A stretch of DNA of 64,000 nt from Mycolicibacterium tusciae. GTDB taxonomy: Bacteria; Actinomycetota; Actinomycetes; Mycobacteriales; Mycobacteriaceae. Below the pieces are notes generated by a model that was not told the DNA's origin, did no database searches, and saw only the letters and a program-made list of their open reading frames with translations. The position numbers and the translations under genes were made by a program. Where the stretch lies: the NCBI RefSeq assembly GCF_002086795.1, contig NZ_MVIM01000001.1, positions 372,001-436,000 of the forward strand, in the 5' to 3' direction. Positions 29,546 through 39,887 of this stretch are shown one piece after another. How positions within the stretch are numbered: position 1 is the stretch's first letter; each line of letters begins with the position of its first letter.

Positions 29546-30009
29546 CTATGTGGCGCCGGCGATAAAGCGCAGCGCCGCCAGGTAACCCTGAACACCCAAT
29601 CCGGCGATCACTCCCGTCGCGACGGCGCTGATGTAGGAATGGTGGCGGAACTCCTCGCGGGTGTGCACGTTCGTGATGTGTACCTCGATCAGCGGTGCCC
29701 GCAGCTCCGCGCACGCATCACGGAGGGCAACCGATGTGTGCGTGAGAGCCCCGGCGTTGAGGATCACCGGATCTCCGGCATCAGCCGCAGCATGAATCCA
29801 TCCCAGCAGGTCGGCTTCGCTGTCGCTCTGTCGCACAATCGCTTTCAGCCCGAGGTCTTCGGCTTCGCTCTCGATCTGCGCGACCAATTGTTCGTGGGTG
29901 GTGTTTCCGTACTTCTCCGGCTCGCGGCGGCCGAGCCTGCCGAGGTTGGGCCCGTTGAGCACGAGGACGGTTGACGGTCGCTGAGGTTCTTCGTGCGGCA
30001 CGTCGGTCA

Positions 30010-30010
<1 letters not shown>
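29546..30010 (-). CDS. aroQ: Type II 3-dehydroquinate dehydratase
   Basis: Interconverts 3-dehydroquinate and 3-dehydroshikimate. The 154-residue product has the active-site loop [20 protein letters not shown] (catalytic Tyr and Arg), [15 protein letters not shown] and [17 protein letters not shown] (catalytic His). The start ATG 30010 shares one base with the aroB stop. Last gene of aroC-aroK-aroB-aroQ. No other dehydroquinate dehydratase is visible in the window, so it may serve both synthesis and the neighbouring quinate catabolism. Confidence 0.95.
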
Positions 30011-31734
<1,724 letters not shown>

Positions 31735-31735
<1 letters not shown>

Positions 31736-32949
31736 CAGCCCGACGCCTGAACCGGCTGCGAGGACGGTTCGCGCTCCGCGACTGCGCGCAGGTAGTTGTC
31801 GACGTTGGCGCGCGTCTCGGCCAGCGAGTCGCCACCGAACTTCTCCAGCGTCGCCCGCGCCAACACCAGCGCCACCATGGTCTCGACGACGACACCGGCC
31901 GCGGGCACCGCGCACACGTCGGAACGCTGGTGGATGGCGACCGCCTCGTCACCGGTGGCCATGTCGACGGTGGCCAGCGCGCGCGGCACGGTCGAGATCG
32001 GCTTCATCGCGGCTCGCACCCGCAGCGGCTGCCCGTTCGTCATCCCGCCTTCGAGGCCGCCGGCCCGATTGGTAGAACGCATCACACCGTCGGCACCGGG
32101 GTACATCTCGTCGTGGGCCACACTGCCGCGGCGGCGCGCGGTCTCGAAGCCGTCGCCGATCTCCACACCCTTGATTGCCTGGATGCCCATGACCGCGCCG
32201 GCCAGTTGGCTGTCGAGGCGGTTGTCACCGCTGGTGAAGGAGCCCAGGCCGACGGGCAGCCCGTGGACGACCACCTCGACGATTCCCCCGAGTGTGTCAC
32301 CGTCCTTCTTGGCCGCCTCGATCTCGGCGATCATCGCGTCCTGCGCTGCTTCGTCGAACGCACGCACGGGGCTCTCGTCGATGGTCGCCAGGTCCGAGAA
32401 CTGCGGCGGTGGCCCGTCATACGGCTTCGACGCGCCGATCGAGATGACGTGCGACAGCACCTCGACGCCGAGCGTCTCGCGCAGCAGTGCCCTCGCGATG
32501 GTGCCGGCGGCCACCCGGGCGGCCGTCTCGCGCGCGCTCGCCCGCTCCAGAACAGGCCGGGCGTCGTCGAAGCCGTACTTGAGCATGCCCGCGTAGTCGG
32601 CGTGGCCGGGCCGGGGCCGGGTCAGCGGGGCGTTGCGGGCGCTGTCCTGCTCGAGCTCGGACTCGTCGACCGGATCGGCCGCCATCACGGTTTCCCACTT
32701 GGGCCATTCGGTGTTGCCGATCTCGATGGCGATCGGGCCACCGAGCGTGACGCCGTGCCGGACCCCGGCGAGCACCGTGAACTGGTCTTTTTCGAACTTC
32801 ATCCGAGCGCCGCGGCCGTAACCCAGCCGCCGCCTGGCCAGCTGGCCAGCGATGTCGTCGGAGGTCACGTGGATGCCGGCGATCACGCCTTCGACGACGG
32901 CCACCAGAGCGCGGCCGTGGGATTCACCAGCTGTAGTCCATCGCAACAC
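31735..32949 (-). CDS. aroC: Chorismate synthase
   Basis: Final shikimate-pathway step, using reduced FMN to make chorismate. The 404-residue product starts [20 protein letters not shown] and contains [29 protein letters not shown] and [13 protein letters not shown], the three chorismate-synthase signatures. GTG 32949 is preferred because it aligns with the usual mycobacterial N terminus; ATG 32958 (three residues longer) is also possible. It heads the aroC-aroK-aroB-aroQ operon, with a long inverted repeat 30 nt upstream. Confidence 0.95.
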
Positions 32950-32978
32950 GCGTCCCATCTTCCCATAGCGCAGTGCCC

Positions 32979-33031
32979 GCGATTTCGGTGCGCATACGCT
33001 CGCTGAGCAGTCGTTTACGCACCGAAATCGC
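32979..33031. repeat. Intergenic inverted repeat with 14-bp perfect arms
   Basis: Left arm GCGATTTCGGTGCG at 32979-32992 and its exact reverse complement CGCACCGAAATCGC at 33018-33031, separated by 25 nt. It sits between divergent aroC and the DUF1097 gene. The left half aligns with that of the repeat at 60575-60623 (17 of 21 positions), so the two look like members of one dispersed palindromic family. Confidence 0.75.
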
Positions 33032-33079
33032 AATATGGCGGTGACAGCCGGGAAATACGGCGGCGCGAACCTACTTTTC

Positions 33080-33592
33080 ATGGATTCAAGATCCGCGTTG
33101 ACGCTGAGCATCGGGGCGCTCGGCGGGCTGGCGGTGGCCCTGACCGCCGAGGTCATCACCGTCCCGATTTGGGTGGTTTTCCTGACGTGGGCGTCGTTCT
33201 TCTTCGTCGGCGGCGGAGTCACCGGATGGGTGCGATCGCTGTCGAGCAACCTCGTCGGGGTGCTGATCGCATCGGCCAGCCTGTACGCCGCCCACCTGCT
33301 GGGCGGCGGCCTCTGGGTGACCGCACTCGCCGTCGGCGTCGGCAGCGCCGTGATGGTCCAGGCGTCATGGGTGCCCCTGCTGTCCACGACACCCGCGGTC
33401 GTCGTCGGGTTCGCGAGCACCGTGTCGACGGTCGCGGGAACCGGCAACACGATCACCGTGACGTCCGTTTCGCATCCGGGGCTGGTCGCGGCCATGGCGT
33501 GCCTACTCGGTGCGTCGTTCGGGCTGCTGTCGGAATACGTCGCGAACGTCCTCACCCGTGCACCCGCGAAGGAAGGCAGCCCGGCGCAATGA
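33080..33592 (+). CDS. DUF1097 membrane protein
   Basis: Small integral membrane protein resembling DUF1097, of unknown function. From ATG 33080 it has 170 residues with about five membrane helices: [57 protein letters not shown], a fourth around [15 protein letters not shown] and a last one around [17 protein letters not shown]. The frame is open from 33035, but that start abuts the inverted repeat and adds nonhydrophobic residues, so I prefer 33080; neither has a good ribosome site. Its stop overlaps the nitrile hydratase beta start as ATGA, which ties it to that operon, perhaps as a substrate or cobalt channel (speculative). Confidence 0.75.
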   Translation: MDSRSALTLSIGALGGLAVALTAEVITVPIWVVFLTWASFFFVGGGVTGWVRSLSSNLVGVLIASASLYAAHLLGGGLWVTALAVGVGSAVMVQASWVPLLSTTPAVVVGFASTVSTVAGTGNTITVTSVSHPGLVAAMACLLGASFGLLSEYVANVLTRAPAKEGSPAQ

Positions 33593-34326
33593 AACTCCAG
33601 CACTATCTCGGCGGTCTCGAAGGACTCCCCGAACCGCTGAATCTCGAGAAGCGTGTGTTCGTCGAGGACTGGGAGCAACGGATCTTCGGTATTCACGTCG
33701 CGATGATGGGGTTGTCCAATCATCTCGGGACGGCGTTACCGCAGTATCCGATCGACGACGTGCCGACATCGTTCAAAGACGAGTGGACGTGGGCGAGTCT
33801 GCGTACCGGCGCGGAGGCGATGAACCCGTTCGATTATTTCAAGTTCCGCTATTACGAGAAGTGGCTGGGCGGTATCACCCAGTTCCTCATCGACCAGGGC
33901 TACGTCACCGAGGACGAGTTATCCTCGCGGCAAGCCGAATTGGCGGCCGAACAGGCGCCGCCTGCTGCGGAACCGGAAGCCGCGATCGACGATCAGGTGG
34001 TCGAATACCTGCGCAAGGGCGATAGCCCGCGCCGCGACGTCGCCCATCCCAAGTTCGCCGTCGGTGACCGCGTCCGGATCACCAATGTGCCCGCCGCCGC
34101 CCACACCCGCTTGCCGGGCTATCTACGGAAACGCGAGGGCACCATCGAGCGGATATTCGAAGGCGACTACGGCTATTTCGTCCACACCGGAGACGGCATC
34201 GGTGATCCGATGCCCATCTACATCGTCGCGTTCAGTCCCGACGAACTCTTCGGCGAACGCGCCGAGCCCGGAGCGCTGACCATCTACGCGGAGCTGTTCG
34301 AGGCATACCTGGAAGGAGTCCAATGA
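33589..34326 (+). CDS. nthB: Nitrile hydratase beta subunit
   Basis: Structural partner of the metal-bearing alpha chain; together they hydrate nitriles to amides. The 245-residue product has the N-terminal helical region with [14 protein letters not shown] and [13 protein letters not shown], a short variable linker rich in Ala/Glu, and the C-terminal SH3-like barrel (residues about 145-245, [33 protein letters not shown]). Beta-before-alpha order is typical of cobalt-type enzymes. Start ATG 33589 overlaps the DUF1097 gene; its stop overlaps alpha by 4 nt. Confidence 0.9.
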   Translation: MKLQHYLGGLEGLPEPLNLEKRVFVEDWEQRIFGIHVAMMGLSNHLGTALPQYPIDDVPTSFKDEWTWASLRTGAEAMNPFDYFKFRYYEKWLGGITQFLIDQGYVTEDELSSRQAELAAEQAPPAAEPEAAIDDQVVEYLRKGDSPRRDVAHPKFAVGDRVRITNVPAAAHTRLPGYLRKREGTIERIFEGDYGYFVHTGDGIGDPMPIYIVAFSPDELFGERAEPGALTIYAELFEAYLEGVQ

Positions 34327-34943
34327 GCGACCAGTTCGCTTACCCCCCAGACCGTGAGGCCGCCAGCGCCGCCAAAGTCGCTGCGCTGGAATCACTTCTG
34401 ATCGAGAAGGGCGTGATCACCGGGCAGACCGTCGACAAGGTGCTTTCCTACTTCGAGTCGGAGATGACGCCGCTCAACGGGCGCAAGATCGTGGTGAAGG
34501 CCTGGACTGATCCCGACTTCGCCGCCCGCGTCGTCGTCGACACCCCCTCCGCGATCGCCGAACTGGACCTGCCCGAGGGCATGGCGGGCGCCGAGGGTGA
34601 GCACTTGCAGGCCGTCGCGAACACTCCCGGAATCCACAACCTGATCATCTGCACGCTCTGCTCGTGCTTCCCCTGGCCGGTGCTCGGGCTGCCGCCGTAC
34701 TGGTACAAGGATCCTGTTTTCCGGTCCCGGGCCGCACGCGAGCCGCGCAAGGTTCTCGGCGAGATCGGCGTCGACCTGCCCGCCAACACCGAGATCAAGG
34801 TGTGGGACAGCAGCGGGCACTCACGGTGGTTCGTCATTCCCGAACGCCCCTCCGGCACCGAAGATTTCACCGATGAGATGTTGATGGACCTCGTGACCAC
34901 GGAATCCATGATGGGCGTGGCGCTGGCGGGCCCGGTGTCATGA
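34323..34943 (+). CDS. nthA: Nitrile hydratase alpha subunit (cobalt type)
   Basis: Catalytic metal-binding subunit. The 206-residue product carries the claw motif Cys110-Thr-Leu-Cys-Ser-Cys115 in ICTLCSCFPWPVLGLPP; Thr after the first Cys indicates a cobalt rather than iron centre, and two of the cysteines are expected to be oxidised to sulfinate and sulfenate. Further family features are ALESLLIEKGVIT and YKDPVFRSRAAREPRKVL. A fused beta gene and no separate gamma gene argue against thiocyanate hydrolase. It overlaps the genes on both sides by 4 nt. Confidence 0.92.
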   Translation: MSDQFAYPPDREAASAAKVAALESLLIEKGVITGQTVDKVLSYFESEMTPLNGRKIVVKAWTDPDFAARVVVDTPSAIAELDLPEGMAGAEGEHLQAVANTPGIHNLIICTLCSCFPWPVLGLPPYWYKDPVFRSRAAREPRKVLGEIGVDLPANTEIKVWDSSGHSRWFVIPERPSGTEDFTDEMLMDLVTTESMMGVALAGPVS

Positions 34944-35227
34944 CGCTGCACGAGACATGCACGACCGACCAGGCGGCCCCGCAATTCGAGCACGAGTGGC
35001 AGCGGCGCGCCTTCGGGCTGGCGTTGGCGCTCTCGGAGTTCGGTCACTACGAGTGGAGCGATTTCCAGCAGAGCCTGATCGAAACGATCAGCCGGTGGGA
35101 GAACACACCGCAGAGTGAGCGCGGCGACTGGGAGTACTACGACCACTGGGTCACCGCACTGACCAAGGTGGTCGACGACCACCACCTGTTGACCAATCCG
35201 ATGATCGCGAACGGCGACGACCATTAG
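34940..35227 (+). CDS. Nitrile hydratase accessory protein
   Basis: The 95-residue product resembles the N-terminal part of nitrile hydratase beta subunits (HEWQRRAFGLALALSEFGHY, ISRWENTPQSERGDWEYYDH). Small proteins of this kind encoded directly after cobalt-type alpha genes act as metallochaperones that load cobalt into alpha by subunit exchange. It starts 4 nt inside the end of nthA. It ends the operon and converges with a TetR gene. Confidence 0.85.
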   Translation: MTLHETCTTDQAAPQFEHEWQRRAFGLALALSEFGHYEWSDFQQSLIETISRWENTPQSERGDWEYYDHWVTALTKVVDDHHLLTNPMIANGDDH

Positions 35228-35262
35228 CGGCCGGCCACGTCGATCCTGGTTTAGCGCTGCCG

Positions 35263-35886
35263 TCAGGTGATGGCGAGGCTGTCCAGGACGCGACCGATTT
35301 CGGCGACGGCCTGCCGTTGGGCCGTCTTCTGATCATCGGCCCGGGCGACGATCATGGCCACCTCGCAGGTCGCACCGAAGAGGAAGTGGGCGAGTGGGCC
35401 CGGCGGTCTCCGTTCGATGCGGCCGGCATCGACGGCACGAGATATCGCGAGCTCCATCAAGTCCAGCAACGGGGCCTCCAGCCGTCGGATGCCATCCCAG
35501 CCGATCGCCGCGGGCGCATCCAGCAGGACTATGCGCTGTACCCCGGGGTCAAGACACTCGTCGAGGAACGCGGCGCTCGCCGCCTTGAACGCGTCCCAGG
35601 GGTCCTTCTTGCGTGAGTACGCCGCCACGAGCGGAGCCGTCACGTGTTCGATTTCGCGGCTGAACACGGCTTCGAACAACTGGCGCTTGCCCGCGAAATG
35701 GTGGTACACGGCACCTTTCGTCACACCCGCACCGGCCGCGACCGCGTCAAGGGATATCGCGTCGTAGCCGTCGCGGGCGAACAGTTCGCGCGCGGCCTCG
35801 ACGAGCGCTGCGGTTGTCGCCTCGGTGCGCTCCGCCTGCGTGCGTCTGGCCGGCCCTCTTGCCACGGGCCGACCATAGTCGAACAT
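35263..35886 (-). CDS. TetR-family regulator
   Basis: The 207-residue product has a TetR HTH at residues about 25-70 (LFARDGYDAISLDAVAAGAG, VTKGAVYHHFAGKRQLFEAV) and a helical ligand domain. It is the third gene of a leftward run NTF2-like / DUF3237 / tetR with only 9 nt to the DUF3237 stop, so it is probably autoregulated through the palindrome at the head of that operon. The convergent nitrile hydratase operon is a second possible target but shows no matching palindrome. ATG 35886 is used; TTG 35889 would add one residue. Confidence 0.85.
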   Translation of the reverse strand: MFDYGRPVARGPARRTQAERTEATTAALVEAARELFARDGYDAISLDAVAAGAGVTKGAVYHHFAGKRQLFEAVFSREIEHVTAPLVAAYSRKKDPWDAFKAASAAFLDECLDPGVQRIVLLDAPAAIGWDGIRRLEAPLLDLMELAISRAVDAGRIERRPPGPLAHFLFGATCEVAMIVARADDQKTAQRQAVAEIGRVLDSLAIT

Positions 35887-35895
35887 CAAGCCGGG

Positions 35896-36387
35896 TCACA
35901 GCACCCGATAGATGCGGTAGTCGATGTGGTTGGGAGATAGGACGTTGTAGCCGACGGTGACCAGTCCCGACAGCCACCCATAGCGTTCGTCCGCGGTCTC
36001 GAACGTCGGCGTGGTCCGGACATACGTCTCGTCGAACCCCAGCACGTCACCTGCGGCCAGCCGATCGAGTCCATCCGCGGGCACGTTGATGACTCCGCGC
36101 GCCTCATAGTGGATCAGCACGCCATCATGCGTCTTGAGCGTGGCGCGAACGTCGACGCGTCCGACTCCGTCGCTCCCGACCATCAGCCAGTCTCCCCCGC
36201 CGGGCAAGATCTCCCCCCGCAATTTCGGCCCGTCGATGACGCCGCCGGTCGTGATGAACGTCATCCTGGTGCCGACGTGTGTCGTAATCGGTTGTGCTGG
36301 TTGAAGATCAACGTGCATGTCGAACAGGTGCTCAACCGGTAGTGCGTCGATCAACGGCAACTGATCGACCGGCGTCGCGGCGGTCAC
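35896..36387 (-). CDS. DUF3237 domain protein
   Basis: The 163-residue product belongs to DUF3237, a beta-barrel family of unknown function often found near aromatic or polyketide-like catabolic genes. Seen: GTRMTFITTGGVIDGPKLRG, ILPGGGDWLMVGSDGVGRVD and a C-terminal YRIYRVL, all typical. GTG 36387 overlaps the preceding gene's stop as GTGA. Co-transcribed with an NTF2-like gene and tetR. No enzymatic function can be claimed. Confidence 0.8.
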   Translation of the reverse strand: MTAATPVDQLPLIDALPVEHLFDMHVDLQPAQPITTHVGTRMTFITTGGVIDGPKLRGEILPGGGDWLMVGSDGVGRVDVRATLKTHDGVLIHYEARGVINVPADGLDRLAAGDVLGFDETYVRTTPTFETADERYGWLSGLVTVGYNVLSPNHIDYRIYRVL

Positions 36388-36764
36388 GGGGCCACCACTT
36401 CGAGGGCGGCGTGCAGCTGCATACCGTCGACGAAGGTGTCCTTGCGCGCGACGAGCCCGTCCGGCGATACGTTCACGACGTCGAGGCAGTCGAATCGGAC
36501 GTCGCCCGATATCAGTGCCCAGTCGAGGATCCAATGGTCCTTGCCGAACAGCACCCGGTAGGTCTCCCACGTGAGATCGGGGAATTGGGCGAAGATTTCG
36601 GCGAAAGTGCTGCGCACCGCGTCGCGACCGACGACGGGGTCACCACCCATGTGCATCCAGAATTGGGTGTCGGCCGTGTGCAGGGCCGCGATCGCATCCG
36701 GATCGTGGGCCGCCCACGCGGCGAAGTATCTCTCCGAGATCACCTTGAGGTCGAGCTTCATCAT
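36384..36764 (-). CDS. NTF2/SnoaL-like protein
   Basis: The 126-residue product has the cone-shaped NTF2-like fold pattern: helix YFAAWAAHDPDAIAALHTAD, strand FWMHMGGDPVVGRDAVRSTF, then FPDLTWETYRVLFGKDHWIL and CLDVVNVSPDGLVARKDTFV. Such proteins include small isomerases, cyclases and binding proteins; the role here is unknown. Starts at 36785, 36770, 36764 and 36761 are possible; 36764 is chosen because the others lie within the palindromic operator. First gene of the operon with DUF3237 and tetR. Confidence 0.75.
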   Translation of the reverse strand: MMKLDLKVISERYFAAWAAHDPDAIAALHTADTQFWMHMGGDPVVGRDAVRSTFAEIFAQFPDLTWETYRVLFGKDHWILDWALISGDVRFDCLDVVNVSPDGLVARKDTFVDGMQLHAALEVVAP

Positions 36765-36765
36765 T

Positions 36766-36805
36766 TGCATACTCGAAGTATGCATTAACCTACCATGAGT
36801 ATGCA
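36766..36805. promoter_or_regulatory. Palindromic operator at the head of the NTF2/DUF3237/tetR operon
   Basis: TGCATACT-CGA-AGTATGCA at 36766-36784 is a perfect 8-bp inverted repeat, and the half-site AGTATGCA recurs at 36798-36805. The layout suggests two dimer sites for the TetR protein encoded two genes downstream. It directly overlaps the start of the first gene. Confidence 0.65.
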
Positions 36806-36816
36806 AGGTCCTCGCG

Positions 36817-37248
36817 TCACAGCAGGACGAGAGCGGTGGCCGCGGACGCGGCCGCACACATCGAGGGGCCATGCGGCACAGTCCTTTCCGCGCTTAACAT
36901 CCGGATAATGACCGCCAGACCAGCCGTCAGAAGCGGCGCCGCGACCGCGGCGAGCGACCACACATCGACACCGAAAGCACCCGTCAGCGCCCCGATCCCG
37001 ATCGCGAGCTTGACGTCGCCGGCGCCCATGGCCGCCGGGGCGATCAGATGCACGGCGAGGTAGATCGCGAAAAGCGATACCGCGCCGACCAGCGCCGGTG
37101 CGCCACGCCCTGTTGCCGCAGCCCACATCAGGATCGCGAGGGCGCCGGGCACCGTCAGCCAATTGGGCAGCCGCCGCTCGCGAATGTCGAACCAACTGAG
37201 CCAGGCAAACCAGGTCAGCACACAGACGCCGACCGTCTCCGCCGCCAT
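36817..37248 (-). CDS. A24 prepilin peptidase, minimal form
   Basis: Membrane aspartyl protease of the type IV prepilin/TadV family. The 143-residue product has about five helices, with the two catalytic Asp residues at Asp21 (SWFDIRERRLPN) and Asp78 (MGAGDVKLA, the GxGD motif). It lacks the N-terminal methyltransferase and zinc domain found in full-length PilD, like other short actinobacterial forms. It follows aroE by 9 nt. No pilin or tad gene is in this window, so its substrate is elsewhere or unknown. Confidence 0.82.
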   Translation of the reverse strand: MAAETVGVCVLTWFAWLSWFDIRERRLPNWLTVPGALAILMWAAATGRGAPALVGAVSLFAIYLAVHLIAPAAMGAGDVKLAIGIGALTGAFGVDVWSLAAVAAPLLTAGLAVIIRMLSAERTVPHGPSMCAAASAATALVLL

Positions 37249-37257
37249 TCATCGAGG

Positions 37258-38073
37258 CTAGCGTCCGTTCAGGGCGGCCCTCATCGCATCTTTCGGCGCA
37301 GGCTGACCGGTGAACTGCTCGACCTGGGCGAAGGCCTGATTCAGCAGCATCTGCAAGCCGCTGATAACGCGTCCGCCCGCAGCTTCGACCGCGGTGGCCA
37401 GCGCTGTGGGCCAGGGATCATAGATCGCGTCGAGCAGCACGGGCGCAGGCGCCAGCGTGGGCACATACGGCGCCACCGCGTCCGCGGGCACGGTGTTGAC
37501 CATGACGTCCACGCCGGCCACATGCGCCGCCAGGTCCGCGCCATCGATCGCGCACCATTGCGCCCTGACACCGGATTTCGTTGCCAGTTCGATGAACGGG
37601 GCTGCCCGTTGCGCATTGCGCGCCACCACCGTGATGTGTTGCACACCCAGTGCGGCCAGGCCGACAACCACCGCCGGGGCGGTGCCGCCCGCCCCCAAGA
37701 CCATCGCTCTGCCCGACGCCTCACCCAATGCGCCGGTGACACCGTCGATATCGGTGTTGTCGGCGCGCCATCCGGTAGGTGTCCGCACCAGGGTGTTGGC
37801 CGAGCCGACCAACTCGGCGCGTGCCGTGCGTTCGTCGGCGAATTCGAGGGCGGCGAACTTGCCCGGCATCGTCACCGACACTCCCACCCACTCGGGGCCG
37901 AAACCGCCTACCAGGTAAGGCAATTGCTCGGCGGCGCATTCGATCCGCTCGTACGTCCAATCGTGCAGACCCAACGCGCGATAAGCGGCGAGATGCAGCT
38001 GCGGCGACCGGGAATGCGCGATGGGTGACCCGAGCACCGCGGCCTTACGGGGACCGCCGCCAGCCGACCTCAT
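37258..38073 (-). CDS. aroE: Shikimate dehydrogenase (biosynthetic)
   Basis: Reduces 3-dehydroshikimate to shikimate. The 271-residue product has VLGSPIAHSRSPQLHLAAY, GVSVTMPGKFAALEFAD with the catalytic Lys, NTDIDGVTGAL with the catalytic Asp, and nucleotide-binding VLGAGGTAPAVVVGLA. The VTMP form marks it as the biosynthetic branch, in contrast to qsuD. It lies 6 nt downstream of mltG, as in other mycobacteria, and apart from the aroCKBQ operon. Confidence 0.93.
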   Translation of the reverse strand: MRSAGGGPRKAAVLGSPIAHSRSPQLHLAAYRALGLHDWTYERIECAAEQLPYLVGGFGPEWVGVSVTMPGKFAALEFADERTARAELVGSANTLVRTPTGWRADNTDIDGVTGALGEASGRAMVLGAGGTAPAVVVGLAALGVQHITVVARNAQRAAPFIELATKSGVRAQWCAIDGADLAAHVAGVDVMVNTVPADAVAPYVPTLAPAPVLLDAIYDPWPTALATAVEAAGGRVISGLQMLLNQAFAQVEQFTGQPAPKDAMRAALNGR

Positions 38074-38079
38074 GTGCGG

Positions 38080-39351
38080 TCACCGATTGGAGTCAAGGAC
38101 ACCGTTGCGCATCGCGAGTTCGATGTTCGCCAGGTGCTGCGGGTAGTCCCGGGTGAACAGGGTGGTTCCCTGCAGGTCGATGGTCACGAAATACAGCCAG
38201 TCCCCCGGCTCCGGATTCTCCGCCGCAGCAAGTGCGGGCTGACCCGGCGAACAGATGGGCGTCGCAGGAAGTCCCGGCCGCACGTAGGTGTTCCACGGCG
38301 TGAGCTGCCCGCGGTCGCCGTCGGTGGTGGCCACCTCGATCCTGTCGAGCGGGTAGTTCACCGTGGAGTCGAACTCCAGCGTGCGGTTCTCGGCCAACCG
38401 GTTGTAGATGACCCGGGCAACCTTCGCGAAGTCCTCCGGGGTGGCCTCGCGTTGCACCAGCGAGCCGACGGTGAGGATCTGATACGGCGACATGTTCATC
38501 GCTTTCGCGGTGTCGAGGATGCCGCCCGCCTCGTACTGGGCTGCGCTCGCGCTGATCAACGTCGACAAGATCTCCTGCGGCTGCGCGGACGGATCGATGT
38601 TCCACGAGCCGGGCGCGATCAATCCTTCCAGGCGGCGGTGGTCGGTGCCCATCGCGTTCACCGGGCCGACGGCCCATTCCGGCACCGAAAGCGCCGACGG
38701 TTCCGCCGTGCCCGCCATCTCCTTGAGCGCGTCCACGGCGACACAGTTGCGTTCACCGTCGAGGTCGACACACGTCGCCTTGGAGATCAGGCTGAGGATG
38801 CCGTCTGTGACGGCGTTGGTCTTGACGTCCCGAACGTCGTCGAGCTGACGTCCTTCCGGGATCACCAGCTTGCCGACCCTGTTTGCCGGATCCGCAAGCC
38901 GTTCAACGGCGTTGGCGGCCGGGATCTCGGTGCGCACCTTGTAGAAACCGGGCTGGATCGCCGAGATCGCGGCATTCCCCTGGGCCGCTTCGACAAAAGT
39001 GGCGGAGTTGGCCACCACTTTCTGGTCCTGGAGCGTGTTACCGATCGCGGTCGTGGAATCCCCGTCATGGACCTGGATCACCACATCGTTGACACCGTCG
39101 CCGGTGAAATCGCTACCGGTGCCGAACACGTTGTGCCACAGATTGGAGCCCAGGAAGACCACACCGATGACGACGACGATCAGGATGCCGAGGGCCAATC
39201 CGCCGGCCAGGCGCCGCTTGCGCCGCCCGCGTGCTTCCCGCAACCGGTCCGCGCGGGTCATTCTGCGCCGTGGTGGGCCAACCGCCATCGGCTCCACCCG
39301 TTCCCGGTGCCAGCTGGGCTCGACGCGTTCGCGGCCCCAATCGTCAGACAT
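38080..39351 (-). CDS. mltG: Endolytic murein transglycosylase MltG
   Basis: Cleaves nascent glycan strands and so limits peptidoglycan chain length. The 423-residue product has a charged cytoplasmic N terminus (about 44 residues, [20 protein letters not shown]), one membrane helix at about 48-68 and an extracytoplasmic YceG domain with the catalytic Glu in [20 protein letters not shown] and [28 protein letters not shown] 39351 overlaps the ruvX end by 8 nt; the frame upstream lies inside ruvX. Confidence 0.92.
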   Translation of the reverse strand: MSDDWGRERVEPSWHRERVEPMAVGPPRRRMTRADRLREARGRRKRRLAGGLALGILIVVVIGVVFLGSNLWHNVFGTGSDFTGDGVNDVVIQVHDGDSTTAIGNTLQDQKVVANSATFVEAAQGNAAISAIQPGFYKVRTEIPAANAVERLADPANRVGKLVIPEGRQLDDVRDVKTNAVTDGILSLISKATCVDLDGERNCVAVDALKEMAGTAEPSALSVPEWAVGPVNAMGTDHRRLEGLIAPGSWNIDPSAQPQEILSTLISASAAQYEAGGILDTAKAMNMSPYQILTVGSLVQREATPEDFAKVARVIYNRLAENRTLEFDSTVNYPLDRIEVATTDGDRGQLTPWNTYVRPGLPATPICSPGQPALAAAENPEPGDWLYFVTIDLQGTTLFTRDYPQHLANIELAMRNGVLDSNR

Positions 39352-39883
39352 CCCCGACCTCGTCCCTGATGTCACCGTGTGCCGCCAACGCCGCGCGTCG
39401 CTGATCCAGCCAATTCTGCAAAATGCCGACCGCGGCGGCCTGGTCAATCATCTTTCGCTGCCCCTTGGCGCGGACCCCGGCCTCCCGCAAGGACCGCTGC
39501 GCCGCGACGGTGGTCAGCCGCTCGTCGGCCAGTCGGACCGGCACCGGTGCGATGCGTGCCGCCAGTTGATCGGCGAGGCCGATCGCGTCCTGGGCGGCCG
39601 AACCCGCCCGATCGGCGAGAGTGCGCGGCAACCCGACCACCGCTTCGACCGCGTGGAAGTCGTCGACCAGCGTCGCCAGCCGTCGCACATGCTTCTCAGA
39701 CCCCTTCCGGCGGTCCCGCTGCACCGTCTCGACCGGTGTCGCGAGAATTCCGTCCGGATCACTGACCGCCACCCCGATGCGGACGCTGCCGGCGTCGATG
39801 CCCAGCCGTCGGCCGGGTCCTGGGTCGGGCGGCTGCAGCGTGGGTCCCGGCCGGTCGGGTTGACGGTCGTCGGCGCTCGCCAC
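39344..39883 (-). CDS. ruvX: Holliday junction resolvase-like RuvX/YqgF
   Basis: RNase H-fold nuclease implicated in pre-16S rRNA 5' end processing. The 179-residue product has [16 protein letters not shown] with the first catalytic Asp, [29 protein letters not shown], and a final Asp in [20 protein letters not shown] 39883 lies 4 nt beyond the alaS stop. The usual alaS-ruvX-mltG-aroE order. Confidence 0.92.
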   Translation of the reverse strand: MASADDRQPDRPGPTLQPPDPGPGRRLGIDAGSVRIGVAVSDPDGILATPVETVQRDRRKGSEKHVRRLATLVDDFHAVEAVVGLPRTLADRAGSAAQDAIGLADQLAARIAPVPVRLADERLTTVAAQRSLREAGVRAKGQRKMIDQAAAVGILQNWLDQRRAALAAHGDIRDEVGDV

Positions 39884-39887
39884 GCGG

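Noticed and set aside
37048..38028. Long plus-strand open frame (326 codons) opposite aroE
   Set aside because: It is antisense to a certain aroE gene, rich in Arg/His/Gly/Gln as expected from reverse-complemented GC-rich codons, and has no family resemblance.
38074..39369. Plus-strand frame of 431 codons opposite mltG
   Set aside because: Antisense shadow of a well-supported gene; no ribosome site or recognisable motif.
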